A DNA stretch of 64,000 bases from Chthoniobacter flavus (GTDB lineage Bacteria; Verrucomicrobiota; Verrucomicrobiia; Chthoniobacterales; Chthoniobacteraceae): contig CAMAUX010000003.1 in NCBI GenBank assembly GCA_945861435.1, positions 1 to 64,000 on the forward strand, given 5' to 3'. The notes beneath the pieces were generated by a model. That model saw nothing but the letters and a program-made list of their open reading frames with translations, was not told where the DNA came from and did no database searches. Made by a program: the position numbers and the translations under genes. Shown one piece after another: positions 46,689 to 55,376 of this stretch. Within the stretch, counting starts at the first letter, position 1, and each line of letters opens with the position of its first letter.

Positions 46689-47407
46689 GGCTTGGGTGCG
46701 GGTGTTTTTTTGAGTTCGGTGTAGGCCTTGGGAGGGGCGAAGAGGGCGGGATCGACGGGCGTTTCCTTCGCGGAGAGGAGGGTGGTGGTGATCTTCTGGC
46801 CCTGGATGAGGAGTTCGGTTTTGAGCGCGAGTCCTGGCAGTTCGGAGGGGCGCGGTGGGAGGTGTTTGGCGAGTTCGGAGAGAGGGCCGTGGGCGAGGGA
46901 GTCGAGGGCGGCGCGGATGGCGGGGAGAGCTGGGTAATCGTTGGTGAGCCAGTAGGTGGCGGAGAGCGAGGCGTCTTTCCACGAGTAGACGTCGCAGGGG
47001 TGGCCCTCGATGGTTTCCTTGCGGTCCTCGGACTTGAGGGTGGGGCGAGGTTGGTCGGCGGGAGGTTTGGGGAGTCGGTCGAGGAGGGCGCCCGTGGTGT
47101 CCGGGGTGGTGATGATGAAGGAGCGCTGGCTGTGGATCAGCGTGGTGACGATTCCGGTGGCGGGGTCCGTGATGGTGGAAACCTGGGAGTTGAGGTCGGT
47201 GCGCACCTTGCCATCGCGGAGCTTGATGGTGAGGGTGCCGTTTTGGTTGGAGCCCTCGAGTTTTTGGGTGATGACGAGGTCGGCGATGGCGGTGGAGCCA
47301 GCGGCGAGGAGGGAGAGGAGGGCGAGGAACGGCGCGGCAGTTTGGGGCGCGCGCGAACGCGCCGGAGAGGCGTGCGAGTTTTTTGGAGACGGAGCCTGAC
47401 GGCGCAC
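46685..47407 (-). CDS. Exported DUF4412-like protein
   Basis: The 240-residue protein has a long basic N-terminus followed by a hydrophobic stretch (AAPFLALLSLLAAGSTAIA). A beta-rich body follows: DLVITQKLEGSNQNGTLTIKLRDGKVRTDL, then HSQRSFIITTP and ETIEGHPCDVYSWKD. This pattern of following a residue's oxidation or modification state resembles DUF4412 and LolA-like sandwiches, but I am not certain. The start is probably GTG at 47407, inside an inverted repeat. It is the first gene of the operon with maf, the lipoprotein and the TIM-barrel gene. Confidence 0.6.
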   Translation of the reverse strand: MRRQAPSPKNSHASPARSRAPQTAAPFLALLSLLAAGSTAIADLVITQKLEGSNQNGTLTIKLRDGKVRTDLNSQVSTITDPATGIVTTLIHSQRSFIITTPDTTGALLDRLPKPPADQPRPTLKSEDRKETIEGHPCDVYSWKDASLSATYWLTNDYPALPAIRAALDSLAHGPLSELAKHLPPRPSELPGLALKTELLIQGQKITTTLLSAKETPVDPALFAPPKAYTELKKTPAPKP

Positions 47408-47416
47408 TGTCAGGCT
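47393..47416. terminator. Inverted repeat between aldo/keto reductase and DUF4412-like gene
   Basis: AGCCTGAC at 47393-47400 and GTCAGGCT at 47409-47416 are exact reverse complements with an 8-base loop. The element covers the last codon area of the upstream minus-strand gene and the start codon of the downstream one. It could attenuate read-through or hide the GTG start. It lacks a T-run, so intrinsic termination is doubtful. Confidence 0.4.
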
Positions 47417-48554
47417 AGTGGGAGTGGGTGCAGGCGAGGTCGCGGGTGGGGACGATTTGCCAGCGTTCGGCTACTTGGTCGAGTTCGGTGCTGAGGGGCC
47501 AGCGGTCGGGTGCTGGTTCGCCGGAGTAGGAGGGGTTGCCGCCCTTGAGTTCCATGCAGCCGGTGTTGTCGCCGATGGATTGGATGCGGGCGACTTCGTC
47601 TGCGGAGAGTTGGAGATTTGGGAGTGCGGCGAGTTCGCGGATTTTATCCTCGATGGGTTTTGCGGAGGAGCCGGACTCCTGGATCATGGTGGGGACGACG
47701 GAGTGGACGGGGTCGTGGGAGAGGTTCCAGAGGCAGGAGAGTTGGAGGGCGGTGAGGTCGTTTTGCTCTGCGATGGAGCGCATGGCGTCGAGTTTGGAGT
47801 TGCCGGCTTCGACCCAGCCTTGAGGGCGGAAGTTGCGGTGGTCGTACTTGGCGAAGGCGTGGCCTGGTCTGACGTCGTCGTGGAAGATGCCGCCGTGGTC
47901 GACGACGCGGGTGACGAGTTTGACGTTGTGCTGGCGGGCGGCTGGGAGGCAGAGGGAGGCGGGCCAGGGCTCCATGGGGCTGAGGATGATCATGGCCCAG
48001 TCGAGGAGGGGGCCGAAGCGTTCGAAGCTGAGGATGATGTCGAGGCTGAAGCCGTTGGCGGGGCCTGGGGCGATGCCGAGGAGTTGGGTGAGTTTCTTGT
48101 CGCGGAGTTTCTGCATTCCGTTCCAGACGGCATCGCTGGTGAAGCCGGTGGAATCTGGGTTGTGGAGCATGACGCAGTCGAAGTGGTCGGTGCGTGTGCG
48201 CTCGAGCATTTTCTCCGTGGCCATTTGGAGGTAGTCGGCGTAGTCGGCGGGGCGGCGGAGGCGGGAGTCTGTGAAGCGAGGGTAGCCCTTGGAGCCTTCG
48301 CGCTGGCCGTTGTAGAAGTCGTGTCCGAGGAGGGCGACGAGGCAGTAGGAATCGCGGGGGATGCCGGCGAGGGCGCGTCCGAGCATTTCGTCGGCGGCGC
48401 CGTTGCCGTAGACGTCGGAGGTCATGAAGGTGCGGACGCCGGAATCGTAGGCGAGGCGGATGGCGGCGAGGAAGCGGTCGTCTTCGAGGGGTTCACCGAA
48501 GTGCATGAAGCGGCCGCCGCTCCAGGTTCCGTAGGCAGTGCGAGTGAGTTCCAT
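47415..48554 (-). CDS. Aldo/keto reductase family protein
   Basis: The 379-residue protein fits the aldo/keto reductase TIM barrel. Recognisable parts are the early TYGTWSGG strand, GVRTFMTSDVYGNGAADEMLGRAL with Asp and Tyr at catalytic positions, HFDCVMLHNPD for the catalytic His region, and a later TALQLSCLWNLSHDPVHSVVPTMI for NADPH binding. The lysine of the tetrad is not obvious: YCLVALLGHD stands where a V-x-x-K strand is usual, so reductase activity is uncertain. It is cytosolic by absence of a signal. The substrate is unknown. Confidence 0.75.
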   Translation of the reverse strand: MELTRTAYGTWSGGRFMHFGEPLEDDRFLAAIRLAYDSGVRTFMTSDVYGNGAADEMLGRALAGIPRDSYCLVALLGHDFYNGQREGSKGYPRFTDSRLRRPADYADYLQMATEKMLERTRTDHFDCVMLHNPDSTGFTSDAVWNGMQKLRDKKLTQLLGIAPGPANGFSLDIILSFERFGPLLDWAMIILSPMEPWPASLCLPAARQHNVKLVTRVVDHGGIFHDDVRPGHAFAKYDHRNFRPQGWVEAGNSKLDAMRSIAEQNDLTALQLSCLWNLSHDPVHSVVPTMIQESGSSAKPIEDKIRELAALPNLQLSADEVARIQSIGDNTGCMELKGGNPSYSGEPAPDRWPLSTELDQVAERWQIVPTRDLACTHSH

Positions 48555-48622
48555 AAGTTGTGGGAGATGAGAAGGAGGATTTGAGGGGCGACCGGTGCTG
48601 GCTGTTTGAAGTGGCGGCGGAG

Positions 48623-49915
48623 TTACTGGGTGGTGCTGAGTTCCGTGGTGAGGACGGTGGCGAGGTCTGTGCGTTGGTCGCGGGCGTCGCCGGCGGCGTT
48701 GGCGAGTTCCGCGGTGACTTTGGCGACTTCAGCGTTGGTGGTGGGCGGATGGGTGTACCAGCCGCTGGCGGCGGTGGCGTACCGGAGGACGGCGCCGAGG
48801 TACTTGGAGGCGCGCGGGTCCATGCGGGATTGTGCGCCTTGGAGGATTTCGAGTTCCTGCTTGAGCTTGGCGGCTGGGAGTTTGGTGACGTCCATGGGGC
48901 GGGGGGAGAGGATTCCCTGCTGAACGGTGGGGGTGACTTGGGCGATGGTGTTGAGGGAGCTGTGGAGGCTGAAGTGGAGGTAGCGGCCCGTGGTGCGTCC
49001 GAGGAGGAGGCGCGCGGTCATGTGGTTTGGGCAGTTTTCGAGAGCGGAGCGGAGGGTTTCGCGGAGATCGGAGTCGTCCTTGAGGAGTTGATCGGCCTTG
49101 TCGCCGGCGGGTTCGATTTGCTTCTGGGCTTCTTGGAAGAAGGCGATGGACTTGGTCATGTTGTCCTCGAGCTTGGCGGCTGCCATGAGCATGATGTCCT
49201 CGAAGGTGCGGACAGCGAACATCTGGATGCGTCCTGCGTTGGCAGGGCCGACGTTGACGAGGCAGTCGGAAGCTTGGGTGGCATTTTTCTCGGGCATGAT
49301 GATGCGGGAGGAATTGCCGCGGGAGGCTGTGGTGAGGCGCATGACGGCTGCGGTGGCGCCTTGGATTTTTCCTGAGGCTTGGAGGCCGCCGACGATGGAG
49401 CAGGAGGGATCGGCTTCCCATCCGCCGATGAGGGAGTCGAGAAGGATGGCGGTGGCGAGAGCGGCTGCGCCTGCGTCGTCCTGTGCGACTGGGGGGTTGC
49501 AGAGGATTTCGACGCGGTGTCCTGCGGGCCAGCGCTGGTGGATTTCGGTGAGGATGGCTTTGACGGCCTTGAGGACTGCGGTGCCGTTGTCGCCGAGGCT
49601 TGGGTTGAAGACGACTTCAACGGGCGTACCCGGGCGGGTGGGTGTGGCGGTGGCGGTGAGGGTGACGTTGGCGAGTTGGTTTACTCCGGCTTCAGCGCGG
49701 ATGTAGAGGGGGGAGGAGCACTCCGCCTTGAGGAGTTTGAGTTCCGGGGCTGGGCCGGAGAGGGGCTTGGCTTCCGGTTTGGCATCGGGTTTTGGAGTGG
49801 GGGTGGGTTTGGGTTTGAAGATGCTGGGAGCCGGAGTGGGAGTGGGCTTTTTGGGGGCGCCGAAGCAGGGCAGGGCCCAGAGGAGAGCGGCTGCGAGCAG
49901 GAGGGATGGTTTCAT
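48623..49915 (-). CDS. Exported protein with Lon-protease-like fold, catalytic residues apparently lost
   Basis: The 430-residue protein has a signal peptide (MKPSLLLAAALLWALPCFGA), a Pro/Lys/Thr-rich spacer (21-52), then residues about 60-250 resembling the proteolytic domain of Lon (S16). The segment DDAGAAALATAILLDSLIGG at 146-165 aligns with GPSAGVAMATALVSALTG of Lon, placing Ala148 at the catalytic Ser. SGKIQGATAAVMRL at 181-194 covers the strand carrying the catalytic Lys, which is absent. RIIMPEKN at 204-211 matches the VLIPKEN strand. The remaining helical 180 residues are unrecognised. I infer a non-proteolytic exported relative; this needs structural support. Confidence 0.55.
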   Translation of the reverse strand: MKPSLLLAAALLWALPCFGAPKKPTPTPAPSIFKPKPTPTPKPDAKPEAKPLSGPAPELKLLKAECSSPLYIRAEAGVNQLANVTLTATATPTRPGTPVEVVFNPSLGDNGTAVLKAVKAILTEIHQRWPAGHRVEILCNPPVAQDDAGAAALATAILLDSLIGGWEADPSCSIVGGLQASGKIQGATAAVMRLTTASRGNSSRIIMPEKNATQASDCLVNVGPANAGRIQMFAVRTFEDIMLMAAAKLEDNMTKSIAFFQEAQKQIEPAGDKADQLLKDDSDLRETLRSALENCPNHMTARLLLGRTTGRYLHFSLHSSLNTIAQVTPTVQQGILSPRPMDVTKLPAAKLKQELEILQGAQSRMDPRASKYLGAVLRYATAASGWYTHPPTTNAEVAKVTAELANAAGDARDQRTDLATVLTTELSTTQ

Positions 49916-49980
49916 AGCAGGGGAGAGGGATATGGCAAAACGGGCTTGCGGACAAGCGCCTGCGCCGGGTGTGGGAAAGG

Positions 49981-50010
49981 AAAAAGCCGCCTTGGGAAAG
50001 GCGGCTTTTT
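49981..50010. terminator. Intrinsic terminator downstream of ahcY
   Basis: A perfect 13-bp stem pairs AAAAAGCCGCCTT at 49981-49993 with AAGGCGGCTTTTT at 49998-50010, with loop GGGA. It is T-tailed on both strands. It lies 28 bases beyond the ahcY stop on the minus strand, so it most likely ends the metK-ahcY transcript. It is the clearest intrinsic terminator in the window. Confidence 0.9.
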
Positions 50011-50038
50011 GGTGGGAATCGGGCCCGTTGTGGGTGGG

Positions 50039-51469
50039 CTAGTAGCGGTAGTGATCGGGCTTGTAGGGGCCTTCGACTTGGACGCCGAGGTATTCGGCCT
50101 GCTGCTTGGTGAGGACGGTGAGCTTGACGCCGATCTTCTCGAGGTGGAGGCGTGCGACTTCCTCGTCGAGCTTTTTGGGGAGGATGTAGACGCCCGGCTT
50201 GTAGAGGTCGCGGTTCTTCCAGAGGTCGAGCTGAGCGAGGGTCTGGTTGGAGAAGCTGTTGCTCATCACGAAGGAGGGATGACCGGTGGCGCAACCGAGG
50301 TTGACGAGGCGGCCTTCAGCGAGGAGGAAGAGTTCGTTCCCATTGGGGAAGGTGTACTTGTCGACCTGGGGCTTGATGTTGGTGATGCGGACGCCCGGGA
50401 AGTTGTTGAGCTTGTCGACTTGGATCTCGTTGTCGAAGTGGCCGATGTTGGCGACGACGGCTTGGTTCTTCATGCGGGCCATGTGTTCGATGGTGATGAC
50501 GTCGACGTTGCCCGTGGTGGTGATGTAGATGTCGCCGCGGCCGAGGGTGTCCTCGACGGTGGTGACTTCGTAGCCTTCCATGGCTGCTTGGAGGGCGTTG
50601 ATGGGGTCGACTTCGGTGACGATGACGCGAGCGCCCTGACCGCGGAGGGACTGTACGCAGCCCTTGCCGACGTCGCCGTAGCCGATGACGACGGCGACTT
50701 TGCCGGAGATCATGACGTCGAGAGCGCGGTTGAGGCCGTCGACGAGGGAGTGGCGGCAGCCGTAGAGGTTGTCGAACTTTGCCTTGGTGACGGAGTCGTT
50801 GACGTTGAAGGCGGGGACGAGGAGTTTACCGGCCTCGTGGAGGCGGTAGAGGCGGTGGACGCCGGTGGTGGTTTCCTCAGAGACGCCGCGCCATTGTTTG
50901 ACGAGTTCGTGGAAGATGTAAGGGGATTCAGCGTGGATGCGCTTGAGGAGGTTTTTGATGACGGCTTCTTCCGTGCTGTGGCTGGGGCTGTCGACCCAGG
51001 TGTCGCCTTCCTCGAGTTCGTAGCCTTTGTGGAGGAGGAGGGTGACGTCGCCGCCGTCATCGACGACGAGTTGGGGGCCGTTGCCGTCGCGGTCGACGAC
51101 TGCGGACCATGTGCAGTCCCAGTATTCCTCGAGGGTTTCGCCTTTCCATGCGAAGACGGGGATGCCTGCGGCTGCGATGGCTGCTGCGGCGTGGTCTTGG
51201 GTGGAGAAGATGTTGCAGCTGGCCCAGCGGACGGTGGCGCCGAGTTCGACGAGGGTCTCGATGAGGACGGCGGTCTGGATGGTCATGTGCAGGGAGCCGG
51301 TGATGCGGACTCCTGCGAGGGGCTTGGAGGCGGAGTGCTTGGCGCGGATGGACATGAGGCCTGGCATTTCGTGCTCGGCGATGTTGATTTCCTTGCGACC
51401 GAACTCGGCGAGGGAGATGTCGGCGACTTTGAAGTCTACTGTGGCTGGGGCTTGTGTGGTGGTGCTCAT
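50039..51469 (-). CDS. ahcY: Adenosylhomocysteinase
   Basis: AhcY splits S-adenosylhomocysteine into adenosine and homocysteine, removing the inhibitor formed by methyltransferases. The 476 residues follow the bacterial family: [27 protein letters not shown], the active-site region [25 protein letters not shown], the NAD-binding loop GYGDVGKG, and the C-terminal KPDHYRY that reaches into the neighbouring subunit's NAD site. It lies 27 bases after metK on the same strand and ends before a strong terminator, forming a two-gene SAM-cycle operon. Confidence 0.97.
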   Translation of the reverse strand: MSTTTQAPATVDFKVADISLAEFGRKEINIAEHEMPGLMSIRAKHSASKPLAGVRITGSLHMTIQTAVLIETLVELGATVRWASCNIFSTQDHAAAAIAAAGIPVFAWKGETLEEYWDCTWSAVVDRDGNGPQLVVDDGGDVTLLLHKGYELEEGDTWVDSPSHSTEEAVIKNLLKRIHAESPYIFHELVKQWRGVSEETTTGVHRLYRLHEAGKLLVPAFNVNDSVTKAKFDNLYGCRHSLVDGLNRALDVMISGKVAVVIGYGDVGKGCVQSLRGQGARVIVTEVDPINALQAAMEGYEVTTVEDTLGRGDIYITTTGNVDVITIEHMARMKNQAVVANIGHFDNEIQVDKLNNFPGVRITNIKPQVDKYTFPNGNELFLLAEGRLVNLGCATGHPSFVMSNSFSNQTLAQLDLWKNRDLYKPGVYILPKKLDEEVARLHLEKIGVKLTVLTKQQAEYLGVQVEGPYKPDHYRY

Positions 51470-51496
51470 GATGGTGTGTGTGTGGCAGGCGTGTTG

Positions 51497-52666
51497 TTAG
51501 AGGGCGGCGCGGAGGGCGGCGGCTTTGTCGGTGGACTCCCAGGTGATGTCGGGATCGGTCTTGCCGAAATGCCCGTAGTTGGTGGTCTTGGAGTAGATGG
51601 GGCGCAGGAGGTCGAGTTGGCGGACGATGTCGGCCGGCCTGAAGCTGAAGACTGCGCGGACCGCGTTCTCGATCTTCTCCTCATCGACAGAGTGGGTGCC
51701 GAAGGTGTCGATGTGGACGCTGACGGGCTGTGGGTGGCCGATGGCGTAGGCGAACTGGACTTCGCAGCGGTGCGCGAGTTTCGCTGCGACGACGTTTTTG
51801 GCGACGTAGCGGCCCATGTAAGCGGCGCTGCGGTCGACCTTGGAGGGATCCTTGCCGGAGAAGGCGCCGCCGCCGTGGCGGCCCATGCCACCGTAAGTGT
51901 CGACAATTATCTTGCGGCCGGTGAGGCCGGTGTCGCCCTGGGGGCCGCCGATGACGAAACGGCCGGTGGGGTTGATGAGGAATTCGGTTTCCTTGGAGAT
52001 GAGGTCCGCTGGGAGTTCCTTGCGGATGACTTCGCTGATGAGGAACTCGCGGATGTCGCTGTGTTTGACGTCCTCGCTGTGCTGGGTGGAGATGACGACG
52101 TTGGAGATGCCGACCACCCTGTGGCCCTCGTAGATGACGGAGACTTGGGTCTTGGCGTCCGGACGCAGCCATTTCACCTGACCGCTCTTGCGGAGTGCGG
52201 TGAGGCGGCGGCCGAGGCGGTGGGCGAACATGACCGGTGCGGGCATGAGTTCGGGGGTTTCGTCGCAGGCGAAGCCGAACATGAGGCCTTGATCGCCGGC
52301 GCCCTGTTCAGCGGTATCCTTGCCATCGGCGGCGGCGTCGTCGACGCCCTGGGCGATGTCCGGGGACTGTGCGGTGAGGATGTTGGAGACGAAGATTTTG
52401 TCGGCGTGGAAGACGTCGTCGTCGTTGACGTAACCGATTTCGCGGACGGCATCGCGGACGATCTGGACGTAGTCGGGGCGGGCCTTGGTGGTGATTTCGC
52501 CGCCGACGATGACGATGTTGCTCTTGGCGTAGGTTTCGCAGGCGACGCGGCTTGCGGGGTCGACGCGGAGGCAGGCGTCGAGGACGGCATCGGAGATGGT
52601 GTCGCAGACCTTGTCTGGGTGGCCTTCACCGACGGATTCGGAGGAGAAGATGAAACGGCGTGGCAT
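51497..52666 (-). CDS. metK: S-adenosylmethionine synthase
   Basis: MetK makes S-adenosylmethionine from methionine and ATP. The 389-residue protein contains [23 protein letters not shown] at the N-terminus, [22 protein letters not shown], the methionine-loop region, and [19 protein letters not shown] with the phosphate-binding lysines. The sequence looks intact and cytosolic. The gene is first in an operon with ahcY and diverges from the SahR-like regulator, whose operator lies in the shared 104-base gap. No SAM riboswitch was recognised in the leader. Confidence 0.97.
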   Translation of the reverse strand: MPRRFIFSSESVGEGHPDKVCDTISDAVLDACLRVDPASRVACETYAKSNIVIVGGEITTKARPDYVQIVRDAVREIGYVNDDDVFHADKIFVSNILTAQSPDIAQGVDDAAADGKDTAEQGAGDQGLMFGFACDETPELMPAPVMFAHRLGRRLTALRKSGQVKWLRPDAKTQVSVIYEGHRVVGISNVVISTQHSEDVKHSDIREFLISEVIRKELPADLISKETEFLINPTGRFVIGGPQGDTGLTGRKIIVDTYGGMGRHGGGAFSGKDPSKVDRSAAYMGRYVAKNVVAAKLAHRCEVQFAYAIGHPQPVSVHIDTFGTHSVDEEKIENAVRAVFSFRPADIVRQLDLLRPIYSKTTNYGHFGKTDPDITWESTDKAAALRAAL

Positions 52667-52726
52667 GGAGGGGAGGAGGGTGGGTTGTCTTTTTTGGGGC
52701 TCTGGTTGGTGGTGCTACCGGATGTA

Positions 52727-52755
52727 TTGACCAATCATGATGCGGTGATATATGA
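52727..52755 (+). promoter_or_regulatory. Promoter and candidate operator of the SahR-like gene
   Basis: TTGACC at 52727-52732 and TATATG at 52749-52754, spaced 16 bases with TGA just before the -10 (extended -10), form the best promoter I find in the window. An imperfect inverted repeat, TCATgAT-7-ATaTATGA, occupies 52735-52755, between -35 and -10 and over the -10. It also lies upstream of divergent metK. The predicted transcript starts about ten bases before the ATG at 52771, which lacks a ribosome-binding site. Confidence 0.6.
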
Positions 52756-52770
52756 ACCGGGCTCTCCCCC

Positions 52771-53715
52771 ATGGCGTCAATCCTAAACTCGCTGCGATTG
52801 CTTGCTGATGAGACCCGGTTGCGGCTCCTGTTGTTGCTCCGCGAGGAGGAGCTCTCGGTGGTGGAGTTGCAGGAAATTCTTGGGATGGGTCAGTCGCGGA
52901 TTTCGACGCACCTCGGGCAGTTGCGTCGCGGGGACCTGATCACGGACCGGCGTTCGGGAAAGAACATCTATTATGCAGCGGCGCCTGCTTTGGAGGTTCC
53001 GGAGCTGGCGGCGTTGCTTGTGGCGGGTGGGGCGGAGTTGCCGGAGGCGGTGAGGGATGGGCGGGCGTTGAAGTTGCTGCGCAAGAAGCGGGGCGACAAG
53101 GCGCGTGAGTATTTCAATCAGTTGGCGGGGAAGTTTGGGCGCACGTACTGTCCCGGGCGGACATGGGAGGGGCTGGCGCATTTGTTGTTGGGGTTGATGC
53201 CGGAATGGGTGGTGGTGGATCTTGGGGCGGGGGAGGGGACGCTTGCGCAGTTGCTGGCGCGGCGTGCGCAGCGGGTGATCGCGGTGGACAATTCGGAGAA
53301 GATGGTGGAGTTCGGGGCGGAGTTGGCGAAGCGGCATGGGGTGGGTAATTTGGAGTACCGGCTGGGGGATATGGAGGCGCCGCCTGTGGCGGATGGGAGC
53401 GTGGATTTGGCGTTGCTGAGCCAGGCGTTGCATCACGCTGCGAATCCGGTGCGGGTGGTGAAGGCGGCTCATCGGATGCTGAAGGCAGGGGGACGTCTGG
53501 CGGTGCTGGATCTGCTGCAGCATCAGTTTGAAAAAGCGCGTGAGCTGTATGCGGACATGTGGTTGGGGTTCACCGAGGCGGACCTGTACCATTTTCTGGA
53601 GGAGGCGGGTTTTGAGCAGATCGAGGTGGCGCTGGTTTCGCGGGATGAGCAGAACCCGCAGTTTCAGACGCTGCTGGCGACCGGGGTGAAGGGTGGGCGC
53701 GTGAAGCGTGGGTGA
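52771..53715 (+). CDS. sahR: ArsR-family regulator fused to SAM-binding methyltransferase domain (SahR-like)
   Basis: The 314-residue protein joins an ArsR winged helix (residues 1-90: ADETRLRLLLLLREEELSVVELQEILGMGQSRISTHLGQLRRGDLI) to a class I methyltransferase fold (about 120-300). Its SAM-binding motif I is DLGAGEGT at 150-157; VDNSEKM and LALLSQALHHAANP follow. No metal-binding CxC is present in the ArsR part, so metal sensing is unlikely. The architecture and divergence from metK-ahcY match SahR, an ArsR-type repressor released by S-adenosylhomocysteine described in Proteobacteria. I infer that here too the domain senses SAH or SAM rather than methylating. The downstream NAGPA-like gene starts at or next to its stop. 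Confidence 0.8.
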   Translation: MASILNSLRLLADETRLRLLLLLREEELSVVELQEILGMGQSRISTHLGQLRRGDLITDRRSGKNIYYAAAPALEVPELAALLVAGGAELPEAVRDGRALKLLRKKRGDKAREYFNQLAGKFGRTYCPGRTWEGLAHLLLGLMPEWVVVDLGAGEGTLAQLLARRAQRVIAVDNSEKMVEFGAELAKRHGVGNLEYRLGDMEAPPVADGSVDLALLSQALHHAANPVRVVKAAHRMLKAGGRLAVLDLLQHQFEKARELYADMWLGFTEADLYHFLEEAGFEQIEVALVSRDEQNPQFQTLLATGVKGGRVKRG

Positions 53716-53716
53716 G

Positions 53717-54529
53717 ATGGATTGGAGGATGGGCGTGGAGATTCTGAGCTTTGGAAGGTTTGGCGGGTTGGTGCGCGCGCTGGTGTGGATTGGGATGGTG
53801 GCGGGTGCGTCCTGGAGGGCGCATGGGCAGTGGAGTGTTGTGAGGAATGAGCCGATGGCTGGGGCTGCCGGCCTTGAGGTGAGGCGTGTCGGGCTGCGTT
53901 CCGGCGAGGAATCCGCGGAGGTGCATGTGGTGCGCTGGAATCCGCGCCGGCACACACTGGCGGTGATGGATAATCCGGACGGGTTGCTGAACCTGCGCAG
54001 TGCGGCGATGAAGCGCGGGGCGCTCGCGGCGGTGAATGGCGGGTATTTTCATCCGGATCGCACGCCGCTGGGGTTGGTGGTTTGGAAGGGGGCGGAGGTG
54101 CATCCGCTGGAGAAGGCGCGGCTGCTGAGCGGGTTGGTGGTGGTGCGTCAGGGGCGGGTGGCGTTGCAGCGCACCGGCGAGTTCAAGGGTGTGGTGGGGG
54201 TGAGTGATGCGTTGCAGGCGGGGCCGTTCCTTGTTGATGCAGGGAAGGCGGTGGTGGGGCTGGAGGGGACGCGGGAGGCGGTGCGCACCGTGGTGTTCTT
54301 GGATCGTGACGGGGTGTGCGGGCTGGCGATGTGCAGGCGTGCGACTTTGGCGGAGACTGCGCAGATTCTGCTGGTGCCGGGAATGGTGGGGGAGGCGGCG
54401 GTGGTTCGCGCGTTGAATTTGGATGGGGGGACCTCGAGCGGGCTTTGGGTGGGAGGTGAGCCGGGTTTGTATTATCCGGAGGTGAAGGGGGTGCGTAACT
54501 ATATCGCGGTGGTTCCCTTGGTGAGATAG
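53717..54529 (+). CDS. Phosphodiester glycosidase (NAGPA) domain protein
   Basis: The roughly 270-residue product has a hydrophobic signal-anchor near the N-terminus (LVRALVWIGMVAGASW) and a NAGPA/DUF2233 domain. Its signatures are AAVNGGYFHPDRTPLGLVV near 105-123 and the catalytic-region motif RALNLDGGTSSGLWVGG near 232-248. The mammalian member removes GlcNAc from phosphodiester-linked glycans; bacterial members are linked to envelope polymers. The start is uncertain: GTG 53708, ATG 53717 and ATG 53729 are all in frame. It is tightly linked to the SahR-like gene, perhaps only by transcription. Confidence 0.8.
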   Translation: MDWRMGVEILSFGRFGGLVRALVWIGMVAGASWRAHGQWSVVRNEPMAGAAGLEVRRVGLRSGEESAEVHVVRWNPRRHTLAVMDNPDGLLNLRSAAMKRGALAAVNGGYFHPDRTPLGLVVWKGAEVHPLEKARLLSGLVVVRQGRVALQRTGEFKGVVGVSDALQAGPFLVDAGKAVVGLEGTREAVRTVVFLDRDGVCGLAMCRRATLAETAQILLVPGMVGEAAVVRALNLDGGTSSGLWVGGEPGLYYPEVKGVRNYIAVVPLVR

Positions 54530-54632
54530 TTAGACTTAATAGAGTTAGCCGTGTCGGGTTAACTTACGACTGGCGGATGGCGGGCTGTAGGTGTTAGAGG
54601 GAGGAAGCTGTATTAGGTAGAGGAGAGCGCTC

Positions 54633-55376
54633 ATGTATCCCGTATCCACCACTGTAGCTGGCGTGCGTTTTGATTTTGCGCTGCCGTTTGTGCCGGTGCA
54701 GGTCTCCGTGGTGCAGTTGATTCCGCCGGTGGAGTCGGCGAAGAAGGCGGATAACGCCATGGCCGAGCGGCGTGCGATGGAGGCGGCTCAGGAGAAGGCC
54801 GCGGCGGAGAGGCGGACGGCGCTCAAGGAGCAGTGGGGCGTGGCTCCTCAGCAGTTGGTGCGACTGGAGCCGAGGGCACGCCGGAAGGAGATGCGTTCGG
54901 CTTCCCTCAATGAGAGCGTGCAGGATCTCCGGGTGACCAAGCCGTTTTCGTCGAAGTCCGCGCGCGGGGTTTTTGTTTCTGGTTTGAGCCGTAGGCAGGA
55001 CGGGGAGGAGCTTAATGCGGTGGCTGCGCGGAGGCGTGCGGATGTGGAGGGAGTGCAGGACCGGAAGGTGGCGGAGCGCATGGTGTTGGAGGAGCGCCGG
55101 GCAATGCGGATGGCGGAAAGGGAGCGTGCTGAGGCGGCGCATTCTGTGCAGAGTTCGGCTGATGCGGGCGCGGTGCAGGAGGTTCGGCGGGAGGATGCAT
55201 CAGTGCGGCGTGTGGAGGCGAGGGAGGAGCGGCAGTTGAGCCGTACGGAGGTGAGGACGGAGCGTGTTGCAGACAGGATTTCCGATGCCGTGCCGCCGCG
55301 CCTGCGTGGTCTGGATCTTGCGGATCGCGCGGATCTTTACTTTCGTCCGCGACGCATTGTGAACGCCGCCGCGTGA
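54633..55376 (+). CDS. Charged Arg/Glu/Ala-rich protein of unknown function
   Basis: I do not recognise this 247-residue protein. After a short hydrophobic beginning (FDFALPFVPVQVSVVQLIPPV), which is not a normal signal peptide, it is dominated by long, highly charged helices (AERRAMEAAQEKAAAERRTALKEQ; RKVAERMVLEERRAMRMAERERAEAAH; RRVEAREERQLSRTEVRTERVADRI) suggesting coiled coil. GAGGAG about ten bases upstream supports the ATG. The preceding 100 bases (54530-54632) are unusually AT-rich, with TTAGACTTAATAGAGTTAG, and probably hold the promoter. It overlaps the next gene by GTGA, so the two may act together. Confidence 0.6.
   Translation: MYPVSTTVAGVRFDFALPFVPVQVSVVQLIPPVESAKKADNAMAERRAMEAAQEKAAAERRTALKEQWGVAPQQLVRLEPRARRKEMRSASLNESVQDLRVTKPFSSKSARGVFVSGLSRRQDGEELNAVAARRRADVEGVQDRKVAERMVLEERRAMRMAERERAEAAHSVQSSADAGAVQEVRREDASVRRVEAREERQLSRTEVRTERVADRISDAVPPRLRGLDLADRADLYFRPRRIVNAAA

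Noticed and set aside
52667-52770. SAM riboswitch in front of metK
   Set aside because: The gap is only 104 bases, is shared with a divergent promoter, and shows no multi-helix core or terminator ahead of metK.
49379-52786. Open frame of 1135 codons on the plus strand, antisense to the Lon-like gene, ahcY and metK
   Set aside because: The real genes on the minus strand have clear families; the antisense frame is Gly/Asp/Val-biased low-quality protein and results from GC-rich codon usage.
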